From: Pseudoscleropodium purum
Taxonomy: Eukaryota; Streptophyta; Bryopsida; Hypnales; Brachytheciaceae
Assembly (NCBI GenBank): GCA_963969395.1
Contig: OZ017799.1
Coordinates: forward strand, 5,520,501-5,584,500
Length of the DNA stretch: 64,000 nt
Direction: 5' to 3'
Shown: piece after piece, positions 32,801 through 45,356 of the stretch
Position numbering within the stretch: the first letter of the stretch is position 1
Layout of the letters: each line of letters begins with the position of its first letter
Position numbers and translations under genes: made by a program
The notes under the pieces: model-generated
The model's database searches: none
What the model was told of the DNA's origin: nothing
The model's input: the letters and a program-made list of their open reading frames with translations, nothing else

Positions 32801-35800
32801 ACCGGCACAGGTCCAAAGATAATTGAAGAGCGTGAAATCAAGCTTTTTCCCACTGGAAGGAGGAACAAGGATTCAAGGTTTGAAAATAGTCGATTATCGA
32901 TTATATTGTGACCTATATAACTCAGATGAACCACAAATTTATATCACTACAATCTGTGAAGAAAATTGCAGGTGTAGGTCCAAAAAAACCAAAAAACTGA
33001 ACAAAAGAAAGTCCCCATATGCCATACTTAGAACTTCTTAAAAAGCAAACGTGGGCCTCTTGGTCTTTGAGAGGTTAATATTGACAAACGAATTTGCCTA
33101 AATAAAGCACTTACCAGCATTTTTGTAATCTGGCCAGTTGTAAGAGGACCCGATAAAGTACTGGTTCTCGATGTACACGAAATGTTTAGCTGACCGGATG
33201 GCTTTGATGTAGGCCATCTGTATGCTAAGGTCTACGGCAATGCTCTTTCCCCAGATAAGATGCTGCGCAATAGAGTCAGACACACAGGGTCCCGTCAGTC
33301 CAAGAGAAAGATTAGGAGAAATTTCATACTCATTTGGCTGCCAAGACTCCAGTTCCTTACAATTAATAATGCAAATCCTTCGAGAATAATGGTTTTGTAT
33401 GATGAAAGATGTACTTTCTGACATAAAAACCCTAGCTGACACAAACTCTGGATCATGATAAGTATACGAATTTTCGACGCATGAAAGGTTAACAACTTGA
33501 CCTCGGGGATCAAATCTGCAAACTTCTTCCTGTGTAATGACTAGCAAGCACACCCGGCTCAACTTTATGCTACAAGGCCTGAAAATATACGAGTTTTATG
33601 CCATGAAATCATAGCCATGAAATGAACAAAGGACCTGCTTCTCGGCTTCTTGAACATTCCTTGGAAACCCTTTGACCGATCCAGAGTCAATCGAACGAAA
33701 CACCTGCCAGAAAAGTAGGAACAATGCACAACAGTCAAATTCCCAATTACCAACTACAACTATGATCATACAAGAAGATAACTTCAAGCAAGGTAAAATG
33801 TCACAGAAGTTTAGCTAATGATGCTATTGTTTCATAATGTCGAGTCCAAGTTTCAAGGCAAACAAGTCACTCAATAATTAACTAGTCAGAAGAAGCTTGT
33901 AATCCTTAAGAACCTTTGTTCAATGTGAGCCCCTTCATCAAAACACACAGGTGGATGTTCAAGATTTGGCATTCAATGTCCAATGACATTCTTGGCCCTC
34001 CTGGCTCAAGTCGGTTATCCAATTCCTACTATTCGCACATCAGAGAAAGAGCAAATTTGCAGGCCTTGAAGAGAGAAGATAGAGAGCTTGTAGACAAAAA
34101 AACAGAACCCACTGCTTGCAAACTCACCTGGACATGCCAAGACTCAGGATCATCGTCTCTGGTGACATACAGTTTGGGGTCGCCTTCAGGAGGAAAAGGA
34201 TGTTTGGGACCCAAAATCCACGAAATTCGCTCAATTTGAATGAGCTCATCATCGTGCCGGCGAGTTGCCTTCCTCCATCTTTGCTCAAAATTGGTCAGAA
34301 TATCATATGCTGCAGGACCATCAATCCTACAATGCCAGTCATGCCAAGGTTCCCTTGGACCTCCAGCCTCAACCAGTTCCTGTAACCGAAGGTAACCAAA
34401 TAGTGTGGGTGAAAAAGCTCTCAGAATATCCAAGCACATGAAAACAACGAAAGGATGACTGCCTCAACACCCAGCTTCTTTTTGTTCAGAATCTTGAACT
34501 CATCTCAAGTGGGAGCTACCAAATGAAGTACACTCTCTACAGTGAATGTCAAAATTTTGAGGTTTCTCCTTCTCCCCTTGTCTGTTCCCATCTACACTCG
34601 AACCTCATTATTTTGGCCTTCTCTAAATTAAAATTCTAGAATATCGTGCATACTTACCGCACTGTCATTGACCACCGCACACTTGTCACACGTTCGAATC
34701 ACGTCACAATTACAGAGTTTAAGTCTACAGTGGAGAAGCTTGAGTTCTCACAACTGCTAAGCAATGTTGTGAAAGGAGAGGGGGTGGGGTGGGGTGGGGT
34801 ACAGAGAAACAAAAATGAAATCAGTAATAAGAATTTCCCTTACGAAAAGTAAAGAGTGAACTCACTGTAAAGGTAGGGTTGTGATAATCGTTCTTGTGAA
34901 ACGTATTCAATGTGCTGAAGAGAGAGTGAGTTGGGGTGTCGAAACGCCCATCACAGAGATCCAAACCACCAATGAAAGATGTCAATTTGCGTTTATTCCC
35001 AGGACCTTGAGTATCAACAATGGTACACTTCTGATGATGCGTGTACAGAGTTCCCACAACCTGCATGGAGGAACATGGCGGTCAGTTGCAGAGCCATGGA
35101 ACTTATAAGGTAAAATCCGTTTTATTTCGCTAATGAATTGTGTAATACCTGAATTAGTGCGATTTACCAAGAAAAATGTGAGTATTAAAACATCCATACA
35201 TTAATATTGATGTATTAGTATAAATTCACACCAATAAAAGTGTCTAAATTAAAATTAGTGTGAGAGTAAAACGCCCTATTCGGAACTAGTAGGAATAATT
35301 AGCGGCTAGGACCTGTTGCCTGAACCAGCTGAGTCTGGAATCAGCATAGCGTGGAGCCAGCACACAACGAACGGCACTATGCTTGAAAAAATTCTTCGTC
35401 TCCTCGTCATGAACTCCCATCATTCCTTCCTGCGTACAAAATGACACAAAAACAAGAGACATTTCAGATTGTCTTCCACTGCTCGCTGTTCACTATGCCA
35501 CAGCTTAATATACTGAATGACACTGGCTCAAAAAGTAAAAAACAGACTTTAAAGGAGAACTGAATCCTGTTTCAATCATAATTTGGTATGAATTGGGATC
35601 TACAATAATATACCGTTTTGATAAAAGGGTTCTGATGAGACGTTTTGTCATCCCAGACAAGTAAGAGCACTCGAACTCCCTCCGCAGACTTCCGCTTCAA
35701 AAGATCTCCAAGGATCAAGTCCCCCCCTTCCGGAATCTCACGTCTAGTGTCCCTCAGCAACCTGACTTTCGTGTAAACAGACCACCCTGTAATGTACACC

Positions 35801-38168
35801 AAATGATGGGCCTCCAGAATAGCTGTACAGAGCTCCTCCCAAGCTGGCCTGTGGTGAAACACTCCCCCTTCCAGCTTGATCTCCGGCAAAGAGCCATCCA
35901 TAACATGAGCATCTTGGTACATCGTAACCTGGCTGCCTTTCCTACAAGGGAAATAAGTGTTCGGCACTCCATGCAGCTGGTTCGGCTCTCCAATACCGCC
36001 AGTGTAAATGGGGTTGTTCTCAACAGAAGTGAACTTCATCTTGAAGAAAATCTTCGCATCTCTGTGAGCGACTTTTCCATTGGCACCAGTGATATCATGC
36101 CACCCTTCGATTTCGTCACCGTGAATGATTTGTTCGACAGGGATATTCACATTTCCAATAAGCTGGGCTCCAAACATGTCATTGTCTTTCACAGTAATCT
36201 GAACTTCGTTCACGTAATGTGCAACTGGGATAGAAAAATGCTCATCCCAAAAAGGGTTGGTCTCATTGGAAATGACTCGGGTCCGGGCCACACGTGCTCC
36301 AGCTAAGTTGACAGCAGCGTAGGGGTCGCTGGTGATCCCCTTGGGACGATGAACATGTCCTAGTTTTCCAACACCGAGTTCTGGTTACTAAAGAATATAA
36401 TCAAGTTTGCCAAGACTACAAAATTTCTTATACTTAAAAATTGCCAATATTTGAGTTCCAAAATTAAGATTTTCCAACAGCGACCAAGAAAAGTAAAATA
36501 CAAAATACATTCCTGGCATGAAATCTCAGTTGCTGCAAGAAATGAAATGATGACGGGGTTCGGCACGAGCACAAATAGTCAAAAGTCTACCGTTAGAAAA
36601 ATGGTAATAGAATCCACAATCCAGAGAGGGAATCCGAAATCACCTTTCTCTTCCACTTTGGACTTGGCCTTCACAAAGGGTGCCTTGCACACTGTCAAGT
36701 AAGAGAAGATTTGCCTGAACTTCTCACTGAACATGTCCATGTTGGGTAGATTCTTGGCCTCTTTGATACAGACCTCCAAGGTTCCGTGTAAGAGTACTTT
36801 TTCACTGACAAGTTCAGCCATGGTGTCCTGTTGTGTGTCGTGACCGTCCACGAAATGGCCCCCTTGTTCATGACCTGATCCATGACGTCCTGCCAGGACA
36901 AATGAACTCATCAGAAACCCTCCACAACATGCCACTCTTGATATGCATTCCAATCTCTCAAATTTAGGAACCAAAAAAATTAATGCATCACGCTTCAAAT
37001 TCAGCCTGTCATTCTCTTGTATTGAAAATCCAGTATATTCACAAACTTTTGCTTCAACTTTGTCATGGAAAAGATTTTAAGGTATGTGCACCCATAATCA
37101 TCAGCGCCCATAATGCAACACCTACATTCTGACCAAAAGAGACGCAAGATGTACACAATCAACACATTAAGGAGAGCCTAGAGTATATTTTTTGGACATC
37201 TACAAACAATACTTTGCAATTTCGTGACCTATTCATACGGAGTCCAAATAATGCATGCTAAAATGCTTTGGAATCCTCTTATACTTGCCAATAAGATTTA
37301 GTGAACATAACTTATGTTTTCTAATAGTAAGTATGCTAGGTTGCTATTAGTGCCTGATATGGGAGCACTTACTCACTTGCAGAACCAGTAGACTCACAAA
37401 CGTGAATTGCTTGAATGATTTAATTATTGACTCAAAATGCAACAAGCTTCGAGTGTGGTCTTCAATTCTCTTGATTGCAATAATAAGATTCAAACCAATT
37501 ATTGTGGCAGGCAAGGAGGCTTCATTGAGATATTAGGAAGTTCCGCATTCCACAAACCTTATACGTTCAGAAGTTTTTTCTTCAACATAGAGATGAATAA
37601 AATTTGCAACTGCCAAACTCACAACGTGAATTGGTGGGGAGGGTTTTATTACTCTAGTGAGAGGTTCCGCATTCTAAAATTCTCGTAGGTCGATTTTTCT
37701 CTTAAACTTCATGATGAATATGATTTACAAACCACTACACTCACAAACTTCAATTGGTAGAGAGGACTTCATACATATTGAACGGTTCCACATTCTACAA
37801 ATCATAGTCACAAGCATTCTAATGAACAATATTTACAGAATAATTGTTAAATAGACAAACTTGAAAAGATGAGTACTTAATTAGATTACTTAATCCCTCA
37901 GAGAGCCGGCATCCACCCACTAATACTCTTAAAGAATAAGAACCACCACCAACTGCCATTTACCTCCAATATCTTGAGCTGCCATAGCAATTCCCGCTCC
38001 ATGCATTCCAGCTTGCGGCATCTTCTGTTGGCGATGGTGTTCTTGGTGACGAATTTGAGGACGATGAACATTCCCCGCAGGATCATTATATAAAGGAGCA
38101 GGTGCATCATCTTCTCCCATTGTAACCCCATTTGAGGCGGCACCTACGGGTGCCGCAGCTTCTGCCAT
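29888..38168 (-). CDS. PLD: C2-type phospholipase D, 12 exons, complete
   Basis: Exons (minus): 38168-37964, 36889-36644, 36359-35614, 35429-35313, 35060-34866, 34379-34128, 33703-33635, 33262-33115, 32716-32568, 31999-31820, 31076-30879, 30184-29888. All are GT/AG with matching phase and give 933 residues. The enzyme hydrolyses membrane phospholipids such as phosphatidylcholine to phosphatidate. Residues 1-97 are a Gln/His/Gly/Ala-rich extension. A C2 domain starts near 100 ([40 protein letters not shown]), which would bind membranes with Ca2+. The catalytic HKD motifs are H447-x-K449-x4-D454 ([10 protein letters not shown]) and H783-x-K785-x4-D790 (VHAKGMVVD). YIENQYF lies near 640-646, and the family C-terminus FPDVGG...LPDSLTT is present. 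Length and N-terminal extension fit the beta/gamma/delta classes better than alpha; I cannot pick one. No breaks are seen, so it is probably functional. Intron 1 (37963-36890) and others carry repeats. Confidence 0.95.
32130..32450 (+). repeat. Gene-associated dispersed repeat, copy 2 (PLD intron 9)
   Basis: CCTATTGACTGACAACATCT, GGTTGGCCTTCAATTAGCAA, AATGGAAATGGGG, CAATAGTGGACTAC and AATAGTATCCTCTACC match the copies at 23655-24090 and 38360-38720 in order. It lies on the strand opposite to the host gene. Confidence 0.65.
34780..34800 (+). repeat. (GGGGT)n tract, G-quadruplex-like
   Basis: Four runs of four or more G separated by single T. It lies in PLD intron 5 on the template strand, so the transcript carries C runs and any quadruplex would form in the DNA. 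Confidence 0.9.
37540..37810. repeat. Tandem repeat of about 122 bp in PLD intron 1
   Basis: Units carry GGTTCCGCATTCYA at about 37540, 37661 and 37784, and CTCACAAMSTKMAATTGGTRGRGAGG at 37618 and 37741. There are roughly 2.3 diverged units. Confidence 0.75.
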
Positions 38169-39400
38169 CCTGGCTTGCTTGAATCTCTGCCTTGAATCGA
38201 TCCTAGTTCTGAAGTTTGGAAAAAAAACAAGCTCCTCTTCTGTTCTTCTGGCGCAACTCGCAGCTCAAGCTCGCCATATCATTGTGAGAACATCCCAACA
38301 ACCTGCGTCAATATACTCTGCCAGTGAGCGACTTCAAACAAGGATACAACACCGGATCCCGTCTCTAATTGACGAACCCCCGTTACCGGCAACAACACAT
38401 CTTGATTGGCCTTCAAGTAGCTATCATTCCATGTAGGAAATCAATACCTATAGCCACTCCACTTGGAATAGAAATCATAGGCTATCTACTGTGCTTTCTT
38501 CAGTAGCAGCGTCTACATGACCTCCAAATTTTCAAACGACTGCATACAAAACCATCCAACACATCAAAGGAGACTACAAACTCGATCTATCTCAAGAGAG
38601 TTCAGCTCGAGTAAAACTCTAGAAATAGTTTGCATTCTAAAATCTCTCCAATAAACTCTAGTAAGCAATCTCCCAATGTAATCACACTCCTACATAAGCT
38701 TGCAAATAGAATCCTCGACCTCAAACTCCAAACCCTGAAAAGCTAAAGGTTGCGACAACTCCCAAACCAAACAGAGTAAGTTCTAACCCAAAAATTCAAC
38801 CACAAACGCTCCCTCCCCCCTCCCTGTTGATGTAAAACCAAAGGCCCCTCAACCCACATTCGCACTCCACATTCGAACGCAACGAATCCCTCAACCCACA
38901 ACTAATCTCGGGCTATCAAATTCTAACCATGAGATTCAAGTTGGTGAAGAGTGCGAGGAAGCTCCTGGGAAAACCCACCAGGGTATTTGTGATCTGGAAA
39001 GCTGGGTGAGGCTCGAAAATACTATTGGTTTCTGAATCTGAATCTGTCGAGGATTTGTTGACGGTGATGGGCTAATGGAAGAAACAAATTGGCGGAGGCA
39101 GAGAGAGACGAGCGTGACGGAGTCCAGACGGGAAAGGGAAGGACCTGTTGTCCTTCGTGGGTGACTGGGCATGCGTGGGGGGCCGCGTCCTGCAAGGGAG
39201 GTGTGTCAGATTGAGGGGGTTCTGTTAGGAGGTTCGATTGGGAGGTTTTGTGGAGAGGTCGACACGTGTCGCTTCTGGAGTTACCGTTGCTTTACGCGTG
39301 TGGGTCAGCTGAAGCAAGCGGCCTGGTACCTTCTTGGCCCTCCGTTTCGACTGTGGGACCTGGAAAAGTAATAATAATTCTAAGTGGGTTTGGTTTGGTT
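38169..39400 (-). promoter_or_regulatory. PLD upstream region with G-box palindrome
   Basis: This is a GC-richer stretch upstream of the PLD start. CGACACGTGTCG at 39260-39271 is a perfect 12-bp palindrome containing the G-box/ABRE core CACGTG, bound by bZIP and bHLH factors and linked to abscisic acid and light responses in plants. It sits about 1.1 kb upstream of the start codon. A 5' UTR intron could lie between. Copy 3 of the dispersed repeat (38360-38720) lies inside this region. Assignment to PLD rests on position only, because no other gene start is visible nearby. Confidence 0.45.
38360..38720 (+). repeat. Gene-associated dispersed repeat, copy 3
   Basis: TTGATTGGCCTTCAAGTAGC, GTCTACATGACCTCC, ATCTCCCAATGTAATCACAC and TAGAATCCTCGACCTC align in order with 23655-24090 and 32130-32450. 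Confidence 0.6.
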
Positions 39401-41880
39401 TTGATTGGAGGTGAGTTTTAAGTTTATCTTTTCTACAGTACTTGAGGACTTCGGTTCTGGAAGGTTTGGAAGGTTCATCGCTGAAGGGGACCAAAAGTGT
39501 CCTCACATAGTTTTAAGTCCAATTGAAAGTGCTGTAACTTTTGCATCCAATGTCCAAATCCAATCAAACTTGCTGGAAAAGTTGCGCTCTCTCTTCTAGT
39601 TTGTGTGGAAATTTTTTTCAGATTGATCATCAATTTTCTGGAATCCAATTGAAGTTCACAAGTTCAATTTGAGTTCTCTAAATTGCATTTGATGGCTAAA
39701 CTTTGAGGGCTTGTATTTACTTCATCAAATGTTTGTTTTCAATAAAATTTGTTGGATTGTGTTCTTCTTTTGGTCTAGTTATTGCGGTAAAATTTTCATG
39801 TCAATTCAAGCTTCTTTGAATGTCTAGGAGCAATTTGAAGTTCAAAATTCCAACGTTTTTGGATTACAGTGAACTTTGGTTGCTTGTTTCTTCTCCATAC
39901 AATGTTTGTTTCCAATATATATATTTTTTAAAGTTGTACATACTAGTCTAGTTTGTGTGGCTAAAATTTTACATCAATCCAAGAAATTATGAGTGACTGA
40001 GAAGCATTTTAGTAGAAAGAAGTACAACCTCAAATGTGTTTTTTGCAACTTTTCTTGCTATTTTTTTAGACTTCAAAGCCATTTTGCAAACACATTGAGT
40101 CAATTGAATGATATTTTTTTCATCAATGTGTTTCTATGTTGGTTTTGAATCACTTTATAGTTTCAAGTTTTTTCATTTGAGTAGGGTTTAGAAATTGAAT
40201 TTCACCTCCAAAAGTGTTATTAGGAAAATTTCAGCATCTTTTTTCAACAATGAAACATTATGATCTGGCAATCCATGTAGTCAAATGACTCCAAATTTGA
40301 TTCACATCATCTACAACATGATTACTACAAGATTGTACAATTAAGATCTATATAAATTTAGTGAAATTTAGATCTATATCAATTCAAAAGCAATGATGTT
40401 TTTGAACCCAAATGGGCCTCAGGCAATGAAACATAGTTGGAGGCATTTTTTTCTTAAAAAAAGGTGTTTGCAGTGTTACGATATTTTTGTAGTGTTAGCA
40501 ATTGAAAATTATAAATTTTTAAAAATAAAATAAAAATTTTCAAAGATGACATGTAATTTCTATGATATTTAGTTTCAATGACATTTTGAAGGACACTTTA
40601 ATGGAAGTTTATTTCTTAGGAATGGATACAAGGACGTTTCTAGGTGTATTCACATTAATAAATGGTGAATTCCTAATTGGGAGGAAGTATACATAAAGGA
40701 ACAAGATTAGGTCCTTAATTTGACTAGGTTCTTCAGATTGCCCTTATAAAAGAATCTAACTTAGTGCTAAATTGAATAATTGATATGCAAAATTTCTTTA
40801 CTTGTCTCGCTATGGTATCTAGACAAAATGGGAAGTTGCATAGAGAAAATTCAAACTTAAGATGAATGAAAAAAGAAAAGGTAATGGAGCACAAAAAAAA
40901 TATTATAAACAAAGTAATGAGAAGCAATAAATGTTTCATTTTCAATAAGTGAGGGACATTTCTAAATAAATGTTGCGTGCCATTTGAATTCAAGATGTGA
41001 TTGCTTTTGGAATACATTATGGTCCCTTCATAGAATTATACCATGTGATTACTACACCACCTATGAACTAGAATAGTGGCCTATTAGTTTTCACTTTCAG
41101 AAATTATAACTAAATGTTGAACATTTCCAAAGTTAGTATGCAATTTCTTATGTTCATTGTGGATTTCATTCTCCTTTCACTGAAAATTCATCTACTACAC
41201 CAAATGACATCAATTTTGATTCACAAGGAAAAGAATCACCTTTTGAACATGTTCTCTTATCTATAGAAAATGGAAACAAGTTTATATTGGCATGAGGGGA
41301 GTTACAATAACTAGCTAGCTTGTCAACATACTCAAGAAGGGCTTAAGCTCTTCAAAAGATGAGTACAAGATCTTCAATGAATTAGGAGAAACTATGTAGC
41401 CTATCTAGTGAGATTAGGCCACATCGAGACTCCATCAAGCTAAGGTGTAATAAGAGGTCTAGTATTGTGATTCCCCCTATTGTAATTGTAATTGTAAGGT
41501 AGGATCACCTAGCTCGGATCAAGTAAGTTTGTATGATCATTATTATTGTTTATTGATGTACTCTCATTTGTTAAACGATCATATAAAAATAAATTGAAAT
41601 TGAAATTCAATGAAGTTGACAAGAATCATGAAATTTGAATATGTTATGTGAAAATTATGAAATGTCCAAGTTAACAAGTAGTTTTTCAATTTTGTGCTCT
41701 AATCCAATAAATACATGTTGAATACTATACAACAAATAACTTTTTTTTTCTCTTGATTTTATAGGGCACTCTTTTGGAAACATGCTTGATTTTTGATAAT
41801 ACTACCTTACAATATAATCACTCAAAATTAAGAATGTTTTTAAAAGAGCACCTTAAAAAATTCAAAAGAAATAATAGATG
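39401..41880. other. Intergenic, nothing recognised
   Basis: AT-rich, with low-complexity T-rich stretches. No coding, RNA or clean repeat feature was found by eye. Confidence 0.4.
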
Positions 41881-41883
41881 AAA

Positions 41884-42775
41884 ACTCCTAGGGATGAAAA
41901 CTCTTCTAATGTTTCAAGAGGTGGTTTGTTGTTTGTAAAGATCATTATGTTTCAACTTCAAAAATTTGTAACTAATTCCATAAAGGTCTTATTGTACCAA
42001 TATAACGTAGTCTATACTAAAGACAATCATGGTTTAATAACAATCATGACTCAAAGGTATATTTTGCTTTCTTCAATGTATCAATAGTGTACATTTCAGG
42101 AGGTGGTCTGTTGCTAGTATGGACCACTATGTTTCAACTTCAAAATTTTCTAACTAATTTAACAAAGGTCCAAAAAACATGAAATGACTTGAATAAAATG
42201 CCAATTCCATTTTTCTAGTGTACATTTCAAGAGGTGGTCTGTTACTTGTAGTGGCCCTTGAATTTCAACTTCAAAATTTTGTGACTAATTCCACAAAGGT
42301 CCCAAAAACATGAAACAATTTGGGTTGGTTAGATGCCAATTCCATCTATCAAGTGTATACATTAGAGGATTTCTAGCCCTCGAGAGGGCCACTTTAGGTA
42401 GGTGGGTCACGAACTTCTCCCTTGCAGTTTTTGGGGAACAATTGTTTTCAACAAAAAAAAATTTTTAAATAAAAATCTTGAAATGAAGAAAAAAATTGAA
42501 AAAATAATTTCATTCTTTTTTTTGAAATTTTATTTTATTTTTTTCGAATGTGGCAATCGTTGTGCCACGTCATCAAGTTGCCACGCCCCCTGCAGGGTAG
42601 TTTCCACAGTTTGGGAACTCACAACCCTCCTAGGGGTGAAAAATTCTTCTAATGTTTCAAGAGGTGGTTCATCATTTATAGAGACCTTTGTGTTTCAACT
42701 TCAATAATTTGTAACTAATTCCATAAAGGTCCAAAAAACATAAAATGATTCATGTTAGATGCCAATTCCATTTTT
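41884..42775 (+). repeat. Array of about 135-bp diverged repeats
   Basis: Four copies of a unit containing TTTCAAGAGGTGGTYTGTT, ATGTTTCAACTTCAAAATTT, TAACTAATTCCATAAAGGTC and GATGCCAATTCCAT lie at about 41884, 42090, 42222 and 42630. An unrelated block (42360-42625, with GTGCCACGTCATCAAGTTGC) separates the third and fourth. Confidence 0.75.
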
Positions 42776-42853
42776 CTTCCTACAAAAATTTACTGAAATT
42801 TGTATCAAATGGGTTAGCTTCCCTTCAAACAAGCTAGAACAACTAGCTCTAAA

Positions 42854-43490
42854 CCCCTAAATGCCCGAGGCACCCAAATCTGGTGTTTGCAAAACTTTGA
42901 AGTTAAATAAAACCTAACCAAGTTTCTATTTTTAGTAATTTATATTTTTGAAAGATTCTTCTTGAAGTCTAGTTTTAGCATCAAAAATCCAATCTTGAAA
43001 ATAAATGATAGTGATTTTTCTATTCAAGGTTTTGTGCTAGGATACCCATTGCAATCTTGACTTCCCGTAGTGTTGAGAGCTCTTGTAAATGAGCCTCAAA
43101 TACACTAGGACTTGAAGAAAAAATGACATTCAAAACTCATTAAAAAAAATTGTAGAGTAGATTTTGAGAAGCTATAAATTGATTGGGATTATTCATGTTC
43201 GGCCCTTAAACCTCATATTTTTTTGGTCACCAACTTTTTTAGGTTTGACTTGTGAAAAGTGAATTGAAAATTTTTCATAGTTTTAACACCCTCGTGGTCT
43301 AATGTTATAATCGTCCAACTTATAAGTGATATTTCTATGTTTTGTTTTTTTCCTATGTGATCTCTAACATGTCTAGCTTGAATTTGTTTAGTTACAATTC
43401 AAAAAAAGATGATACAACTTATCAAAATGTTGGCTTTTTGTTCAATTTGGAGCAAATTTTTAGAGGCTCAAAAAAGGCCTTGGGCCCTGG
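42854..43490 (-). mobile_element. Family A TTAA element, copy 3, inverted
   Basis: Runs opposite to the other copies. The plus-strand left end CCCCTAAATGCCCGAGGC is the element's right end. The other end is AGAGGCTCAAAAAAGGCCTT followed by decayed sequence, so the terminal GGGG and TTAA are lost there. Confidence 0.75.
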
Positions 43491-44795
43491 GCTAGTACGC
43501 TCACCGACTTCAGCTCAGGTGGCAGTCGTGCATACCGCGGGAAAAAAAGCTTTTTGCTAAGATCCCTGCCACATGGCTTGCTCTCCAGCTTTCTCGGACA
43601 ATGTGGCTCCAAAGTGACATTCCTTTGGGATTCGGATGGGATTTTATTTCCAATTTTCAGAGTAAAGTTATCCTAGGTATAAAAAGTCTTCGTCACTTGT
43701 GGGTCACCTAGTTTGGTACATTGCACTTGAATTTTCATTTAACTTATATATATTTTAGGGAATGACAACAAGGGATGATTGTTGTACATGCCTCTAATTA
43801 AAGATGGCCTTTTTTCAAAAATTCTATTTATAGTTCCACAAAAAAGGGACCAAAGTGAGGGATCCAAGAAAGGGTGATGTCCATGCCTTTTAGGATATTT
43901 CTAGTGTCAAATAACATTCAAGACAAGGACAAGGAACCTTTTGTTTCCAAGTGTGAATGAAGACTCTTTTCATTGTAGAAAATATTGTATCTAAACTTGT
44001 TTATGAATTGTGAGCCATTGAAAAATATTGAATTATTTTCAAAAAAGTTAAATTGTATAAATACATTCTAATTCTTTCCATTTTAGAATGTTATGAATGT
44101 AACAATACCTAAAATTGCTCCTAAAATAAAGAACAGAGTATGGTTTCCATGAGTGGATTGTAACTTTTTAGTTGGGTTCTATTAGTAGTTGAAAGGGAAG
44201 CTTCTCGAATCTCTTAGAATACATTTTTGTAGGCATTGCATCAAATAAACAAAGGATTTTGAAAATGTGATTAATCTTGAAAATATGTGTATATAATTAA
44301 ATTTTTTTGAAGAAATATATGGAATGTACAAGTACAAAGTATAAAAAATATAATATTTTAACATAATTGTGAATTGTTTCTAAAATAATCCCTTTGAATT
44401 CTTGCCTAAAATGTACAAATTTCTATTTGCAAGAAACTAAGGCCAACTTTGAATATGGCCAATTTCCTTAGTCTATGCATACAATGTACTCTAAGATAAA
44501 CAAACTATAAATTTTCAAAGAGCAATTATACATCATAATTTTATATTTCATCATTATTCAAATAGGTGATTTGTAAGAATAAGATGCTCATTAATTTATC
44601 ACAATCAAAGATGCTTTCATGAGAGACCTCATAGACGCAGTATACAACGCTCAAGAGTAGTCTGCACTCGTGAATGGAACCCTACTACAAACTTTAACAA
44701 TTCAGAACTCATTCATAATGAGTCCAAATACTAGTAATACATATTTTTAAGTTTTTTGGAATCCACTCAAAAATGGGGAGATCTACACACACGCA
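43491..44795. other. Intergenic, nothing recognised
   Basis: AT-rich, apart from a GC-richer patch at 43480-43640. The open frames are short and I see no gene. Confidence 0.4.
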
Positions 44796-45126
44796 AGTTC
44801 TAATAATAGAAACCACTCAAAACAGCTGGAAGCCAACGCAATGGGTTCCTCAACTGTCACGACCTGACCACCCAAAACTGAATTCTTCCAAAACAAAATA
44901 GTAAAAAAAGAAAAACAAAACAGTATGCCAAATAAAATAGAATGCTCAAAATCAAATGAGAAAAGAGAGATTGATTTTTTTGGGAAAATTTTACCCACAT
45001 CTGAAATGAAACCAAAACTTAAACACGAATTCTAATAATAGAAACCACTCAAAACAGCTGGAAGCCGAGGCAATGGGTTCCTCAACTGCCACGACCTGAA
45101 CACCCAACAATGAAATCTATCCAAAA
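44796..45126 (-). repeat. Direct duplication of about 100 bp, 231 bp apart
   Basis: TTCTAATAATAGAAACCACT, CAAAACAGCTGGAAGCC and ATGGGTTCCTCAACTG occur at 44798-44894 and again at 45029-45126 with only a few differences. It lies just downstream of the LETM1-like gene. Confidence 0.9.
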
Positions 45127-45356
45127 CTAAGTTATCACAACCTAATAACGAAACCTTTGCACCCAACCAGTCATATAATTGTGCATAAAATATTGTCAAT
45201 TGCAGAGGCTCAAATTGATTTACAGATAGATGCAATGGACGTCTAATGTTACTGTGCAGGTGATCCCCTTATCATTCATAAATTACAATGCTCTCAATGA
45301 AGGGTGCTCCATCTTGAGGGGTGCTCCAGCTGATTGGTAAAAAATGATCTCGTATT

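Noticed and set aside
34686..34700. tRNA B-box (GTTCGAATC)
   Set aside because: No A box or cloverleaf surrounds it, and it lies in a PLD intron.
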